From an uncultured Sulfitobacter sp. (lineage in GTDB: Bacteria > Pseudomonadota > Alphaproteobacteria > Rhodobacterales > Rhodobacteraceae), in the NCBI GenBank assembly GCA_937138475.1, contig CAKZPD010000014.1:1-64000 (forward strand): a DNA stretch of 64,000 nucleotides, given 5' to 3'. This document shows, piece after piece, positions 45,468-54,257 of the stretch. Below the pieces are notes generated by a model. It was not told the origin of the DNA, searched no databases, and saw only the letters and a list, made by a program, of their open reading frames with translations. A program made the position numbers and the translations under genes. How positions within the stretch are numbered: position 1 is the stretch's first letter; every line of letters starts with the position of its first letter.

Positions 45468-45920
45468 ATGCAAATTCTCCTCCAGGAACCCAGTTTTGAC
45501 GCCGGCGCCTTGCTGAACGCCTTTACGGCTGGGGCGGGCAATATCGGCGCGGTGGTCAGCTTCACTGGCGTGGTGCGCGATCACCCGCAAACGCCCCTGA
45601 CCGCAATGGAGATCGAACATTATCCAGGCATGACCGAGCGCGCGCTCGAAGAAATTGCCAAATCCGCGGCTCAGCGCTGGTCACTGGGCGATGTGCTGGT
45701 CGTCCATCGCTTTGGCCGCCTCACGCCGGGCGAACAAATCATGATGGTCGCCGCCGCCGCCCCGCACCGACGCGACGCCTTCGACGCCGCTGATTTCCTG
45801 ATGGACTACCTCAAATCCCGCGCGCCCTTCTGGAAACGCGAAATCACGGCGCAGGGCCCGCAATGGGTCCAGGCCAACCCCCAGGACGAAGACGCGCTGG
45901 CCCGCTGGTCCAAAGACTGA
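45468..45920 (+). CDS. moaE: Molybdopterin synthase catalytic subunit
   Basis: 150 residues. SFTGVVRDH, the HYPGM segment, VVHRFGRLTPGE and the catalytic lysine region LKSRAPFWKRE (Lys116, Lys123) are complete. With MoaD it makes the dithiolene of molybdopterin from precursor Z. The type A dispersed element starts five bases after its stop. Confidence 0.95.
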   Translation: MQILLQEPSFDAGALLNAFTAGAGNIGAVVSFTGVVRDHPQTPLTAMEIEHYPGMTERALEEIAKSAAQRWSLGDVLVVHRFGRLTPGEQIMMVAAAAPHRRDAFDAADFLMDYLKSRAPFWKREITAQGPQWVQANPQDEDALARWSKD

Positions 45921-45925
45921 CGCCC

Positions 45926-45960
45926 TTCTTTTGTTCTTAAATATCCCCGCCGGAGGCTCC
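45926..45960 (-). repeat. Dispersed intergenic element, type A, copy 7
   Basis: Minus-strand core CCTCCGGCGGGGATATTT with an AAGAACAAAAGAA tail, between convergent moaE and the coiled-coil gene. Confidence 0.9.
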
Positions 45961-46009
45961 AACCCTCGGCGCCAATCCCCGCCGCCGGCCCTCGGCCACA
46001 GCGCGCCGT

Positions 46010-46336
46010 TCAGGCCTTGCCCTGTTTGGCGATATAATCGCGCATCTCATCGGCTTCATGGCGGGCCTCGCGAATGCCTTCCATCGCAGCGCGCAGCTCG
46101 GCCTCGGTCTGGTTCAGCTGATTGGTCAATTCGGCCTCGCGTTGCTCAAGATAGCTGATCGCCTGATCGCGGGTCTCTTCCGCTTCATGCAGCTCCTGGC
46201 TCATCCGGTCCAGATCCGCGACATCCCCTGCCGCAACGCGGGTGAACCGGTGCAACAGCCAGTTGGCGAACCAACCCAGGCAAAAAGCAATGAACAACAC
46301 GATCGCGGTTGCAATGACAAACTCAGTTCTGCTCAT
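46010..46336 (-). CDS. Small membrane-anchored coiled-coil protein
   Basis: 108 residues: one N-terminal helix (FVIATAIVLFIAFCLGWFANWLL) followed by a heptad-rich helix from about residue 40 to 100 (EELHEAEETRDQAISYLEQ and onward), strongly acidic. AAGGA lies eight bases upstream of the start. Its first codons overlap the end of the OmpA-family gene by 14 bases, so the two are probably translated together. No known family; the layout suggests an envelope scaffold or a partner of the OmpA protein. Confidence 0.72.
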   Translation of the reverse strand: MSRTEFVIATAIVLFIAFCLGWFANWLLHRFTRVAAGDVADLDRMSQELHEAEETRDQAISYLEQREAELTNQLNQTEAELRAAMEGIREARHEADEMRDYIAKQGKA

Positions 46337-48185
46337 CGCTTGGTCCTTCCAGGGTTGGGGCGGCATCGGCGCTGGGGCCTTGCGGGCGGATCAGATGAAA
46401 TTCAATGCGGCGATTTGCTTCGCGGCCCGCTTCGGTGCCATTGTCGGCGATTGGTCGCGCCTCGCCAAAGCCGCGCGCCACAAAGCTGCCGGTCAAGACC
46501 CGGCGGGCCCGCAGTTCATTCAGAACCGATTGCGCCCGGGTCTGGCTCAGCGCTTGGTTCATTTCCTCGCGGCCCTGGCTGTCGGTGTGGCCTTGAATCT
46601 CCAGCGGGATATCGGCGCACTCTTTCAACACCGTGGCAATGGCATCCATGGTGGGCAGGGCGCTGGCGTCGATGGTGGCGCTTCCGGGTTCGAAATTGAT
46701 CTTGCCCTGTGCCAGAATATCGCCGATCTGCCGCACACACTCTTCGGGGGTGGGCAGGTTGGCCACAGGGTCCAGCGCTTCTTTATAACGCACGTTGATC
46801 TCAAATTGCCCGGCATCCCCCAGACCATCGGCCAGCATCCGCGCGATATCGGCATTGGCGTCGGGGTTGCCGGTGCTGCCGGAAATGATCAGTTGATCCG
46901 GCGTCACGGTCAGCGCGCCATTTGACAGATTGGCCAACGCGTCCAGACCGCTTAGAACCCGTGGCCCCCAATCGGCGGGTAAATCCGGCACGATGCGGGC
47001 GGCCATATAAACCTGCGCCGATCCAAAGCGCGCCTGGGCAAAGCTTTCGACCAGATTGCGCAACGGCTCATCCGTGATGCGTCCGCGCAATTGCACCTGC
47101 CCCTCGGGGCTTAGGGTGGCAATGAATTCGGGGGGGCCGGCCTCGCTGGTGTTTTCGGGGGCGGGCAGGCTGGCATGCAGGGCAAAGACCTCGGGCAGGT
47201 TGGTTTCCAGCTCTCCGACGATGCGGTCAAAATCGGCCTGCGGGGTGCCTGGGGCGGCCACAAGGGTCAGATCGGCGTCCGAAAACGTGACCGACCCTGC
47301 ACCCAACTGGCGCAAGGCGCCAATGGCGACTTCGGCGGCCTCGGGCCATTTGGGGCTGGGCACGCCCATGCCCAATGTGCAGCGGCTTTGGGCATCGGCG
47401 CCGGCGTTCTTGGCGGCATTCAAGATCCGGGCCTGCCCTTCCGGGGTGCTGGCCGTGCAGGCATCAAATCGCGCGCCGGCGTCATCGATCACAAAGCGCA
47501 GCGTAAAGGGGGTGATCACCGGACGCGGTGCCTTGATGGCCAGCGCCACAGTCAATCCCGGCGGCGCATTGCGCATCAGGCGGCTTTCGATCTTTCGCTT
47601 GGCCTCGGCGCTTTTGGCAATGGATTGAATAGACACGCGGCCGGCGCCCACCGACACTTTGGCCCGTGGCAGATCACGAATCGCCGCCAAGGCAAAGGTC
47701 ATCGCATCGTCCCATCCTGCGGGGGCGGCATAATCGGCGACCTCAAGCAGATCGGTAACGGTGCCGGGGCTGATTCGCTCAAAACTGTCCAAAAGCGCTT
47801 TGCGGTCGGTGCTTTGCGGGATCAAGCCGATCACCGATAACCCGCCGGTGTTGCGCAATATTTCAGCCGAGAACCGCGGCGCGGCCAAGGCGGCCACCGC
47901 CTGAACGTCCATTTCATCAATGACCCGGGCGGCATCCACCACCGATCCCGCAACGGTCAGCGCTTGAAACCGCGTGGCCTCGGTCGGGGCGGTGCCGCTC
48001 AGCGTGACTTTCAGCCCATCGGCCTGCACCTCGGCCCAGCCCAGGGTCTTGTCATCCAGCGCCTCGCGCACCGAAATCTCCGACAGATCCTCAACCACCG
48101 CGACCGATGCGTTGGCCGCCAAAAGGGCAAGGCCCGCCGCCAAAGCAAAAGTCAGGCCAATGATGATCGATATGGGAACGCGCAT
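46323..48185 (-). CDS. OmpA-family protein with repeated BON-like domains
   Basis: A 620-residue envelope protein with an N-terminal membrane segment (MRVPISIIIGLTFALAAGLALLAA), several BON-like repeats (for example LSPEGQVQLRGRITDEPL and the opening SISVREALDD-type segment), and a C-terminal OmpA peptidoglycan-binding domain (about 500-600; INFEPGSATIDASALPTMD, IQGHTDSQGREEMNQALSQ, GFGEARPIADN). The start 20 codons into the ORF gives the membrane segment. It anchors to peptidoglycan across the periplasm. The downstream coiled-coil gene overlaps its end. Confidence 0.85.
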   Translation of the reverse strand: MRVPISIIIGLTFALAAGLALLAANASVAVVEDLSEISVREALDDKTLGWAEVQADGLKVTLSGTAPTEATRFQALTVAGSVVDAARVIDEMDVQAVAALAAPRFSAEILRNTGGLSVIGLIPQSTDRKALLDSFERISPGTVTDLLEVADYAAPAGWDDAMTFALAAIRDLPRAKVSVGAGRVSIQSIAKSAEAKRKIESRLMRNAPPGLTVALAIKAPRPVITPFTLRFVIDDAGARFDACTASTPEGQARILNAAKNAGADAQSRCTLGMGVPSPKWPEAAEVAIGALRQLGAGSVTFSDADLTLVAAPGTPQADFDRIVGELETNLPEVFALHASLPAPENTSEAGPPEFIATLSPEGQVQLRGRITDEPLRNLVESFAQARFGSAQVYMAARIVPDLPADWGPRVLSGLDALANLSNGALTVTPDQLIISGSTGNPDANADIARMLADGLGDAGQFEINVRYKEALDPVANLPTPEECVRQIGDILAQGKINFEPGSATIDASALPTMDAIATVLKECADIPLEIQGHTDSQGREEMNQALSQTRAQSVLNELRARRVLTGSFVARGFGEARPIADNGTEAGREANRRIEFHLIRPQGPSADAAPTLEGPSDEQN

Positions 48186-48245
48186 TGTGTTGCTTTGATT
48201 GTTAACCGTTGCAGCCCTGATACGCAAAGCCGCCGGCGGGATCAA

Positions 48246-49196
48246 TCACAGCAGCAGGCTTGCCACAAAAAAGATCAGCACAATCAGGCCAGTGTCCCGG
48301 TTGGCGCGAAATAATCGCAGCAAAAGCGGGCCGTTATGGATATCAAGGCGGTGCAATTGCCACAGCATATGCGCCGCCATCGCCAATGGACCGCCCAGCG
48401 CGACCCAAAGGGCCTGGGCCGGCGCGGCCAGCCAGACCGCCACCGCCATCAATCCGGCGCTGAGCCCGAGAAACAGCGCCAGCCAGCGGTGGGTGCGTGC
48501 GCCAAACAGCCGCGCGGTGGATTTCACCCCGATCAGCGCATCGTCTTCGGCGTCTTGATGGGCATAGATCGTGTCGTAAAACAGCGTCCAACAGATGCCA
48601 GCGGCATAAAGCACCACCGCCGGCCATTCAAGGCGGCCGCCATGGGCGGTAAAGGCCAGCAGGGCACCCCAGTTGAACGCCAGTCCCAGGAAAAGCTGCG
48701 GCCACCAGGTAAAGCGTTTGGCAAAAGGATAGACCGCCACGGGCAGCAGCGCCAAAATGCCCAAGGCGATGGCGGCCCCGTCAAAGCTGAGCAAAATACC
48801 AAAGGCGATCAACGCCTGTGCGCCCATCCAAAAGACCGCAGCGCGCAGGCTGACCTGACCGGCGGGGATCGGTCTTGAGCGCGTGCGCTCTACTTTTCCA
48901 TCAATGTCGCGGTCGGTGATGTCATTCCAGGTGCAGCCGGCGCCGCGCATCAGCCACGCCCCGGCGGCACAGCCTGCCGCGATCCACAGGTCAAACCACC
49001 CGGCGCGTCCGTCGTTCAGCATCGCCAGCGCCAGCCCCCACCAGCACGGCAAAAGCAACAGCCAGGTTCCAATCGGTCGATCGGCCCGCGACAGCCGCAG
49101 ATAGGGGCGGGTGCGGGGCGGCGCCCAATGATCGACCCAGTTGCCTTTCGCCGCATCTGCGACTTGGCCGTCTGGTAATGGGGCGTGGTCTTGCAT
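48246..49196 (-). CDS. ubiA: 4-hydroxybenzoate polyprenyltransferase
   Basis: A 316-residue membrane prenyltransferase of ubiquinone synthesis. The first Asp-rich motif is NDITDRDIDGKVERTRSRP and the second is YDTIYAHQDAEDD; both bind the Mg-diphosphate of the prenyl donor. About eight or nine helices. It is divergent from rsmE with a 25-base gap between starts, an unusually short shared promoter region. Confidence 0.95.
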   Translation of the reverse strand: MQDHAPLPDGQVADAAKGNWVDHWAPPRTRPYLRLSRADRPIGTWLLLLPCWWGLALAMLNDGRAGWFDLWIAAGCAAGAWLMRGAGCTWNDITDRDIDGKVERTRSRPIPAGQVSLRAAVFWMGAQALIAFGILLSFDGAAIALGILALLPVAVYPFAKRFTWWPQLFLGLAFNWGALLAFTAHGGRLEWPAVVLYAAGICWTLFYDTIYAHQDAEDDALIGVKSTARLFGARTHRWLALFLGLSAGLMAVAVWLAAPAQALWVALGGPLAMAAHMLWQLHRLDIHNGPLLLRLFRANRDTGLIVLIFFVASLLL

Positions 49197-49221
49197 AAGT
49201 ATGGGCCTCGGAGAGCAGGAA

Positions 49222-49953
49222 ATGACAGCAAAAATCAGGCTATTTGTAGAGCACCCTCTGGGGCAGGGGCAATCGGTTCCTTTGACAAAGGATCAGGCGC
49301 ATTACCTTTTTGGGGTGATGCGGTTGGGGCCAGGCGATGGCGTGGCGCTTTTTAACGGGCGCGACGGCGAATGGGCGGCGCAGGTGGCGCAGGCCGGCAA
49401 ACGCGCCGGGGTGCTGACGGTGCAGGGGCAAAGCCGCCCATTGTTGATGCCGCCCGATCTGTGGCTGGTGTTTGCCCCGATCAAAAAGGCGCGCACGGAT
49501 TTTATTGTCGAAAAGGCCACGGAAATGGGCGCGGCGCGGATCGTGCCGATGCAGACCGAATTCACCAATGCCGGCCGTGTTGCCCAGGATCGGTTGCAGG
49601 CCCATGCCGTCGAAGCCGCCGAACAATGTGGCGGCACCTTTGTCCCGCAGGTGGCGGATCTGGTGAAATTCGACCGCTTGATCCACGATTGGGATCCGGC
49701 GCGGCGCATCATGTTCTGCGACGAAACCCTTGCCGGGAAGCCCGGCGGTTTGCCGCAAACCGATGGTGGCCCCTGGGCGGTGTTCATCGGCCCCGAGGGG
49801 GGGTTTTCGGACAAAGAACGCCTGCGGTTGCGCGGGTTGGCCCATGCCCATGCTGTGGCGCTGGGCCCGCGTGTCTTGCGGGCCGATACGGCGGCGGTGG
49901 CGGCGTTGACCCTGTGGCAAAGCGCCTTGGGGGATTGGCGGGCAGATGCCTAG
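49222..49953 (+). CDS. rsmE: 16S rRNA (uracil-1498-N3)-methyltransferase
   Basis: A 243-residue SPOUT methyltransferase. The N-terminal PUA-like part is QAHYLFGVMRLGPGDGVALFNG; the C-terminal knot carries FIGPEGGFSDKER and LGPRVLRADTA. GCAGGA lies upstream of ATG 49222; the ORF extends 27 codons further into the ubiA region and that part is rejected. It overlaps the next gene by eight bases. Confidence 0.94.
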   Translation: MTAKIRLFVEHPLGQGQSVPLTKDQAHYLFGVMRLGPGDGVALFNGRDGEWAAQVAQAGKRAGVLTVQGQSRPLLMPPDLWLVFAPIKKARTDFIVEKATEMGAARIVPMQTEFTNAGRVAQDRLQAHAVEAAEQCGGTFVPQVADLVKFDRLIHDWDPARRIMFCDETLAGKPGGLPQTDGGPWAVFIGPEGGFSDKERLRLRGLAHAHAVALGPRVLRADTAAVAALTLWQSALGDWRADA

Positions 49954-50494
49954 GCGTGCCGGTTTTATCCGCCCCGAGGCCATGGCCGAACTGCGCCGCT
50001 GGCGCGAGGCCCTGTGCGGCGCGGCGCTGGGGCTGGTCGGGCTGTGGTGGGTGCTGGGGCCGGGGGGGCTGATGATTTTGCCGGGCGGCGTTCTGGCGGC
50101 TGCTGGCGGGGCTTTGCTGTGGATCGGCGTGCAGCGCGGGCGCTTTCGGGTTGGCACGGGCGGTTTGGGAACCGTTCAGATAGACGAAGGTCAGATTGCC
50201 TATTTCGGGCCGCTGAGCGGGGGCACCCTGGCGGTGCAGGATCTGACGCGCATCATCTTGGATCGCAGTGGTCATCCCGGCCATTGGCGGCTGGAACAGG
50301 CACAGGCGCCGGCGGTCATGGTGCCGGTAACGGCGGATGGGGCCGAAGGGTTGTTCGATGTTTTCGCCCAGCTGCCGGGGCTGTCGCTTGAGGGGATGCT
50401 GGCGGCGCTGCGTGATCCGCAGGGCGGCAATAAGGTGATCTGGAGCAAGGCCCCGCGCGCCGGGTTGCAGGAAATATCACGCGCCAAGCATTGA
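49946..50494 (+). CDS. Hypothetical two-helix membrane protein
   Basis: 182 residues with two adjacent membrane helices (about 22-65: ALCGAALGLVGLWWVLG and LMILPGGVLAAAGGALLWIG) and a C-terminal soluble domain of about 110 residues (VQIDEGQIAYFGPLSGGTLAVQDLTRIILD). It overlaps rsmE by eight bases. I do not recognise the family, though the layout recurs next to rsmE and gshA in Rhodobacteraceae as I recall. Function unknown. Confidence 0.75.
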   Translation: MPRRAGFIRPEAMAELRRWREALCGAALGLVGLWWVLGPGGLMILPGGVLAAAGGALLWIGVQRGRFRVGTGGLGTVQIDEGQIAYFGPLSGGTLAVQDLTRIILDRSGHPGHWRLEQAQAPAVMVPVTADGAEGLFDVFAQLPGLSLEGMLAALRDPQGGNKVIWSKAPRAGLQEISRAKH

Positions 50495-50555
50495 CTTGCC
50501 TGCCGGAAGCTTACATGCCTCGGGTACGTAATGACCAGCAAGCGGAGCTGCCCCT

Positions 50556-51926
50556 ATGTCTATTCCTCAATCCGGCGGCGGCCCTATCGAACACCATGAC
50601 CAGCTGGCGCAGTATCTGGCCGATGGTTGCAAGCCCAAGGCCGATTGGCGCATCGGCACCGAGCACGAAAAATTCGGCTTTTGCAAAGATACGCTGAAAC
50701 CCCTGCCGTTTGAGGGGGCGCGCTCTATTGTGGCGGTGCTGGAGGGGCTGCGCGACCGCCATGGCTGGTCCGAGGTGCGCGAAGCCGGGCATCTGATCGG
50801 GCTGACCAAGGGGCTGGCCAATGTCTCGCTTGAGCCGGGCGGCGCGCTGGAGCTGTCGGGCGCCCCGCTTGAGACCATCCACGAGACCTGCGACGAGGTG
50901 AACCAGCACCTGCGCGAGGTCAAGGACATCGCCGATGCCATCGGCGTGGGGTTCATCGGCCTTGGGGCGGCCCCGATCTGGGGCCATGATGACATGCCGC
51001 TGATGCCCAAGGGGCGTTACAAGCTGATGAACGAATATATGACCAAGGTCGGGACGATGGGGCGGGTGATGATGCGCCGCACCTGCACGGTTCAGGTCAA
51101 CCTGGATTTCGGGTCCGAGGCCGATATGGTCAAAAAGCTGCGCGTGGCGCTGGCGTTGCAGCCGATTGCCACGGCGCTGTTTGCCAATTCGCCGTTCTTT
51201 GAGGGCAAGCCAAATGGCCACAAATCCTGGCGGTCACGGGTGTGGCGCGATCTGGACCCGGCCCGCACCGGCATGTTGCCCTTTGTGTTCGAAGAGGGCA
51301 TGGGCTTTGAACGCTGGGTTGACTATGCCCTGGATGTGCCGATGTATTTTGTCTATCGCGACGGGGTCTATATCGACGCGCTGGGCATGTCGTTTCGGGA
51401 CTTTTTGAAGGGCCAGCTGCCGGCGTTGCCGGGGGAGATGCCAACCCTGTCCGATTGGGCCGACCATCTGACCACCGCCTTTCCCGAGGCGCGGATCAAG
51501 AAATATATCGAAATGCGCGGCGCTGATGGTGGGCCATGGCGGCGGCTGTGCGCCTTGCCGGCGTTTTGGGTCGGGCTGTGTTATGATCAGGGGGCGCTGG
51601 ATGCGGCCTGGGATATGGTCAAGGGCTGGGATGCGCAAACCCGCGAAGCGTTGCGGGTTGCTGCCTCGGTTGAGGGGCTGTCGGCGCAGGTCGGTTCGCT
51701 GAAGATGCTGGATCTGGCCCGCGAGGCCGTGGCGCTGAGCCAGGCGGGATTGCAAGCGCGCGCCCGCGCTGGCGCCGGCGGGCTGGTGCCGGACGAGACC
51801 CATTTCCTGAATGCCCTGCATGAAAGCATCGACAGCGGCCAGAGCCCTGCAGATGAATTGCTGGCCGCGTATCATGGTGAATGGGCGGGGGATTTGCAGC
51901 GGATCTATGCCGCGCATTCCTATTAG
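50556..51926 (+). CDS. gshA: Glutamate-cysteine ligase (plant/alphaproteobacterial type)
   Basis: A 456-residue ATP-dependent ligase for the first step of glutathione synthesis. GTEHEKFGFC, LEPGGALELSGAPLETIHET, MMRRTCTVQVNLDFGSEADM and DMPLMPKGRYKLM match the class 3 enzyme of plants and alphaproteobacteria. Length is normal. AGCGGAG is upstream of the ATG. A type A element follows 24 bases after the stop. Confidence 0.95.
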   Translation: MSIPQSGGGPIEHHDQLAQYLADGCKPKADWRIGTEHEKFGFCKDTLKPLPFEGARSIVAVLEGLRDRHGWSEVREAGHLIGLTKGLANVSLEPGGALELSGAPLETIHETCDEVNQHLREVKDIADAIGVGFIGLGAAPIWGHDDMPLMPKGRYKLMNEYMTKVGTMGRVMMRRTCTVQVNLDFGSEADMVKKLRVALALQPIATALFANSPFFEGKPNGHKSWRSRVWRDLDPARTGMLPFVFEEGMGFERWVDYALDVPMYFVYRDGVYIDALGMSFRDFLKGQLPALPGEMPTLSDWADHLTTAFPEARIKKYIEMRGADGGPWRRLCALPAFWVGLCYDQGALDAAWDMVKGWDAQTREALRVAASVEGLSAQVGSLKMLDLAREAVALSQAGLQARARAGAGGLVPDETHFLNALHESIDSGQSPADELLAAYHGEWAGDLQRIYAAHSY

Positions 51927-51950
51927 GCCCAGGTGGGCGTGGCGGGGGCA

Positions 51951-51985
51951 GGAGCCTCCGGCGGGGATATTTTTGAACAAAAGAA
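51951..51985 (+). repeat. Dispersed intergenic element, type A, copy 8
   Basis: Plus-strand core CCTCCGGCGGGGATATTT with a TTGAACAAAAGAA tail, 24 bases downstream of gshA on the same strand, the usual orientation. Confidence 0.9.
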
Positions 51986-52163
51986 TGACGCTGCGGCGCG
52001 GGCGGCGGCGGGGCCGTTTTGACCGGCGATTTCGTCTTGCAATGGCCGTGGGCAGTGGGTAGCGTTTTCCCGAGAAATGCGGAACTTGGTTTCGCAGGGC
52101 GGAATTGCTTGGCGGGGCCATGGGGCGTGCCGGGTGCAGATCCAAGCGGGAAGGAATGATCAG

Positions 52164-54257
52164 ATGACAAATGTCGTGAGTTTTGAGCGGCGCGGTGAAA
52201 TCGCGGTGATCACGGTGCAGAACCCGCCGGTGAATGCGTTGAGCCATGCGGTGCGGCTGGGGTTGGGTGCGGCGTTTGATCGGGCGGAGACCGAAGAGGG
52301 CATCCGGGCGGCGGTTTTGGCCGGGGCCGGGCGGGCGTTTATTGCCGGGGCGGATATCAAAGAGTTCGGCAAGGCGCCGCAAGAGCCGCATTTGCCCGAT
52401 CTGTGCGACCGGATTGAGGCGTCGCCCCTGGTGGTGGTTGCGGCGATGCATGGGGTGTCTTTGGGGGGCGGTCTAGAGGTTGCGTTGTCGGCGCATTACC
52501 GGATTGCCGATCCGGGGGCCAAGGTCGGTTTGCCCGAAGTGCATCTGGGGCTTTTGCCTGGCGCGGGGGGCACGCAGCGATTGCCGCGATTGACCGGGGC
52601 GCAGGCGGCGATTGATATGATTACCTCCGGGCGTCATGTGGGCGCGCAAGAGGCCAAGGCGCTGGGCATTATTGATGAGATCGCGTCGGGTGATCCGGTT
52701 GAGGTCGGGGTGGGCTATGCCCTGCGCCTGTTGGAGCAGGGGGCGCCGCGTCGTCCGGTCAGCGCCATGCCGGCGCCGGCGGCGTTGGATTGGGATGGCG
52801 TTTATGATCAGGTGTTGCGTCGCGGCCGGGGGCAGATTGCGCCCGCCACGGCGGTGCGGGCGGTGCAGGCCGCATCCGAGCAGCCTTTTGCCGAAGGGAT
52901 CAAGACCGAACGGGCGCTGTTTTTCGAGCTGATGCAGACAGATCAGCGCCAAGGGATGATCCATGCGTTCTTTTCCGAACGGGCGGTCAGCAATCTGCCT
53001 GAATTGGCCGGGGTGGCGCCGCGCAATCTGGCGCATATCGGTGTGATCGGTGGTGGCACCATGGGGGCGGGGATCGCGACGGCGGCCCTTTTGGCGGGTC
53101 TGCCGGTGGTCTTGCTTGAGATGAGCCATGAGGCCGCCGAGGCCGCCAAGGCGCGCATTGCCGGCAATCTGGCCGGGGCGCTTAAGCGCGGCAAGATCAG
53201 CCAGGAACAGCATGATGCGATATTGGATCAGGCGCTGACCCTTGCGACCACCTATGACAGCTTGGCCGATGTGGATATGGTCATCGAGGCGGTCTTTGAG
53301 GAAATGGATGTAAAAAAGGCGGTCTTTGCCAAGCTGGACGCGGTGTGCAAGCCGGGGGCGATTTTGGCCAGCAATACATCCTATCTGGATGTGAATGAGA
53401 TCGCGGCCTCGACGTCGCGGCCGGCGGATGTGTTGGGGCTGCATTTCTTTTCTCCGGCCCATGTCATGAAGCTGCTTGAGGTGGTGGTGCCCGATGATAC
53501 CGCCGCCGATGTGGTGGCGACCGGGTTCGCGCTGGGCAAACGTTTGGGCAAGGTGGCCGTGCGCGCCGGGGTTTGCGATGGCTTTATCGGCAACCGTATC
53601 TTGTCGACCTATCGCACCGCTGCGGATCATATGATCCTGGATGGCGCCAGCCCGTTTCAGATTGACCAAGCCTTGGTGGCATTTGGCTTTGCCATGGGAC
53701 CATATGAGGTGGCGGATCTGGCCGGGCTTGATATCGGTTGGGCCATGCGCAAGCGGCTGGCGCCAACCCGCGACCCACGCGAACGCATTGGCGATTATCC
53801 CGACCGCCTGTGCGAGGGCGGGCACTTTGGGCAAAAGACCGGCAAGGGGTTTTATATCTATGCGCCGGGCCAGCGGGGCGGCACCCCCAACCCCGAGGTG
53901 CTTGACCTGATCACGGCGGAACGCGCTGCCAAGGGGATCACCCCGCGCACCTTCACCGATGCGCAAATCATCCGGCGCTATATGGCGGCGATGGTCAACG
54001 AGGCGGCCAAAGTCGTGGGCGAAGGGATTGCGCGCCGGCCGTTGGATGTCGATATGACCTTGCTTTTTGGCTATGGGTTCCCGCGTTATCGCGGGGGGCC
54101 GCTCAAATGGGCCGATATCACCGGGTTGGCGGGAATTTTGTCTGATATCAAGGACTTTGCCAAAGAAGATCCGTATTTCTGGCAGCCGGCCCCATTGCTG
54201 GAGCAATTGGTTTCCGAAGGGCGCAGCTTTGACGATCTGAACAAGGCGGCAGGCTGA
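52164..54257 (+). CDS. Enoyl-CoA hydratase/3-hydroxyacyl-CoA dehydrogenase fusion
   Basis: A 697-residue two-enzyme beta-oxidation protein. Residues 1-190 are a crotonase domain (AGRAFIAGADIKEF, GLLPGAGGTQRLPRL). From about 290 come the NAD-binding GVIGGGTMGAGIA and the HAD active site HFFSPAHVMKLLEVV, then the C-terminal dimer domains. ATG 52164 has GGAAGGA upstream. It heads a six-gene operon of CoA-thioester enzymes and matches the PimF/FadB/FadJ group. No thiolase is in the window. Confidence 0.92.
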   Translation: MTNVVSFERRGEIAVITVQNPPVNALSHAVRLGLGAAFDRAETEEGIRAAVLAGAGRAFIAGADIKEFGKAPQEPHLPDLCDRIEASPLVVVAAMHGVSLGGGLEVALSAHYRIADPGAKVGLPEVHLGLLPGAGGTQRLPRLTGAQAAIDMITSGRHVGAQEAKALGIIDEIASGDPVEVGVGYALRLLEQGAPRRPVSAMPAPAALDWDGVYDQVLRRGRGQIAPATAVRAVQAASEQPFAEGIKTERALFFELMQTDQRQGMIHAFFSERAVSNLPELAGVAPRNLAHIGVIGGGTMGAGIATAALLAGLPVVLLEMSHEAAEAAKARIAGNLAGALKRGKISQEQHDAILDQALTLATTYDSLADVDMVIEAVFEEMDVKKAVFAKLDAVCKPGAILASNTSYLDVNEIAASTSRPADVLGLHFFSPAHVMKLLEVVVPDDTAADVVATGFALGKRLGKVAVRAGVCDGFIGNRILSTYRTAADHMILDGASPFQIDQALVAFGFAMGPYEVADLAGLDIGWAMRKRLAPTRDPRERIGDYPDRLCEGGHFGQKTGKGFYIYAPGQRGGTPNPEVLDLITAERAAKGITPRTFTDAQIIRRYMAAMVNEAAKVVGEGIARRPLDVDMTLLFGYGFPRYRGGPLKWADITGLAGILSDIKDFAKEDPYFWQPAPLLEQLVSEGRSFDDLNKAAG

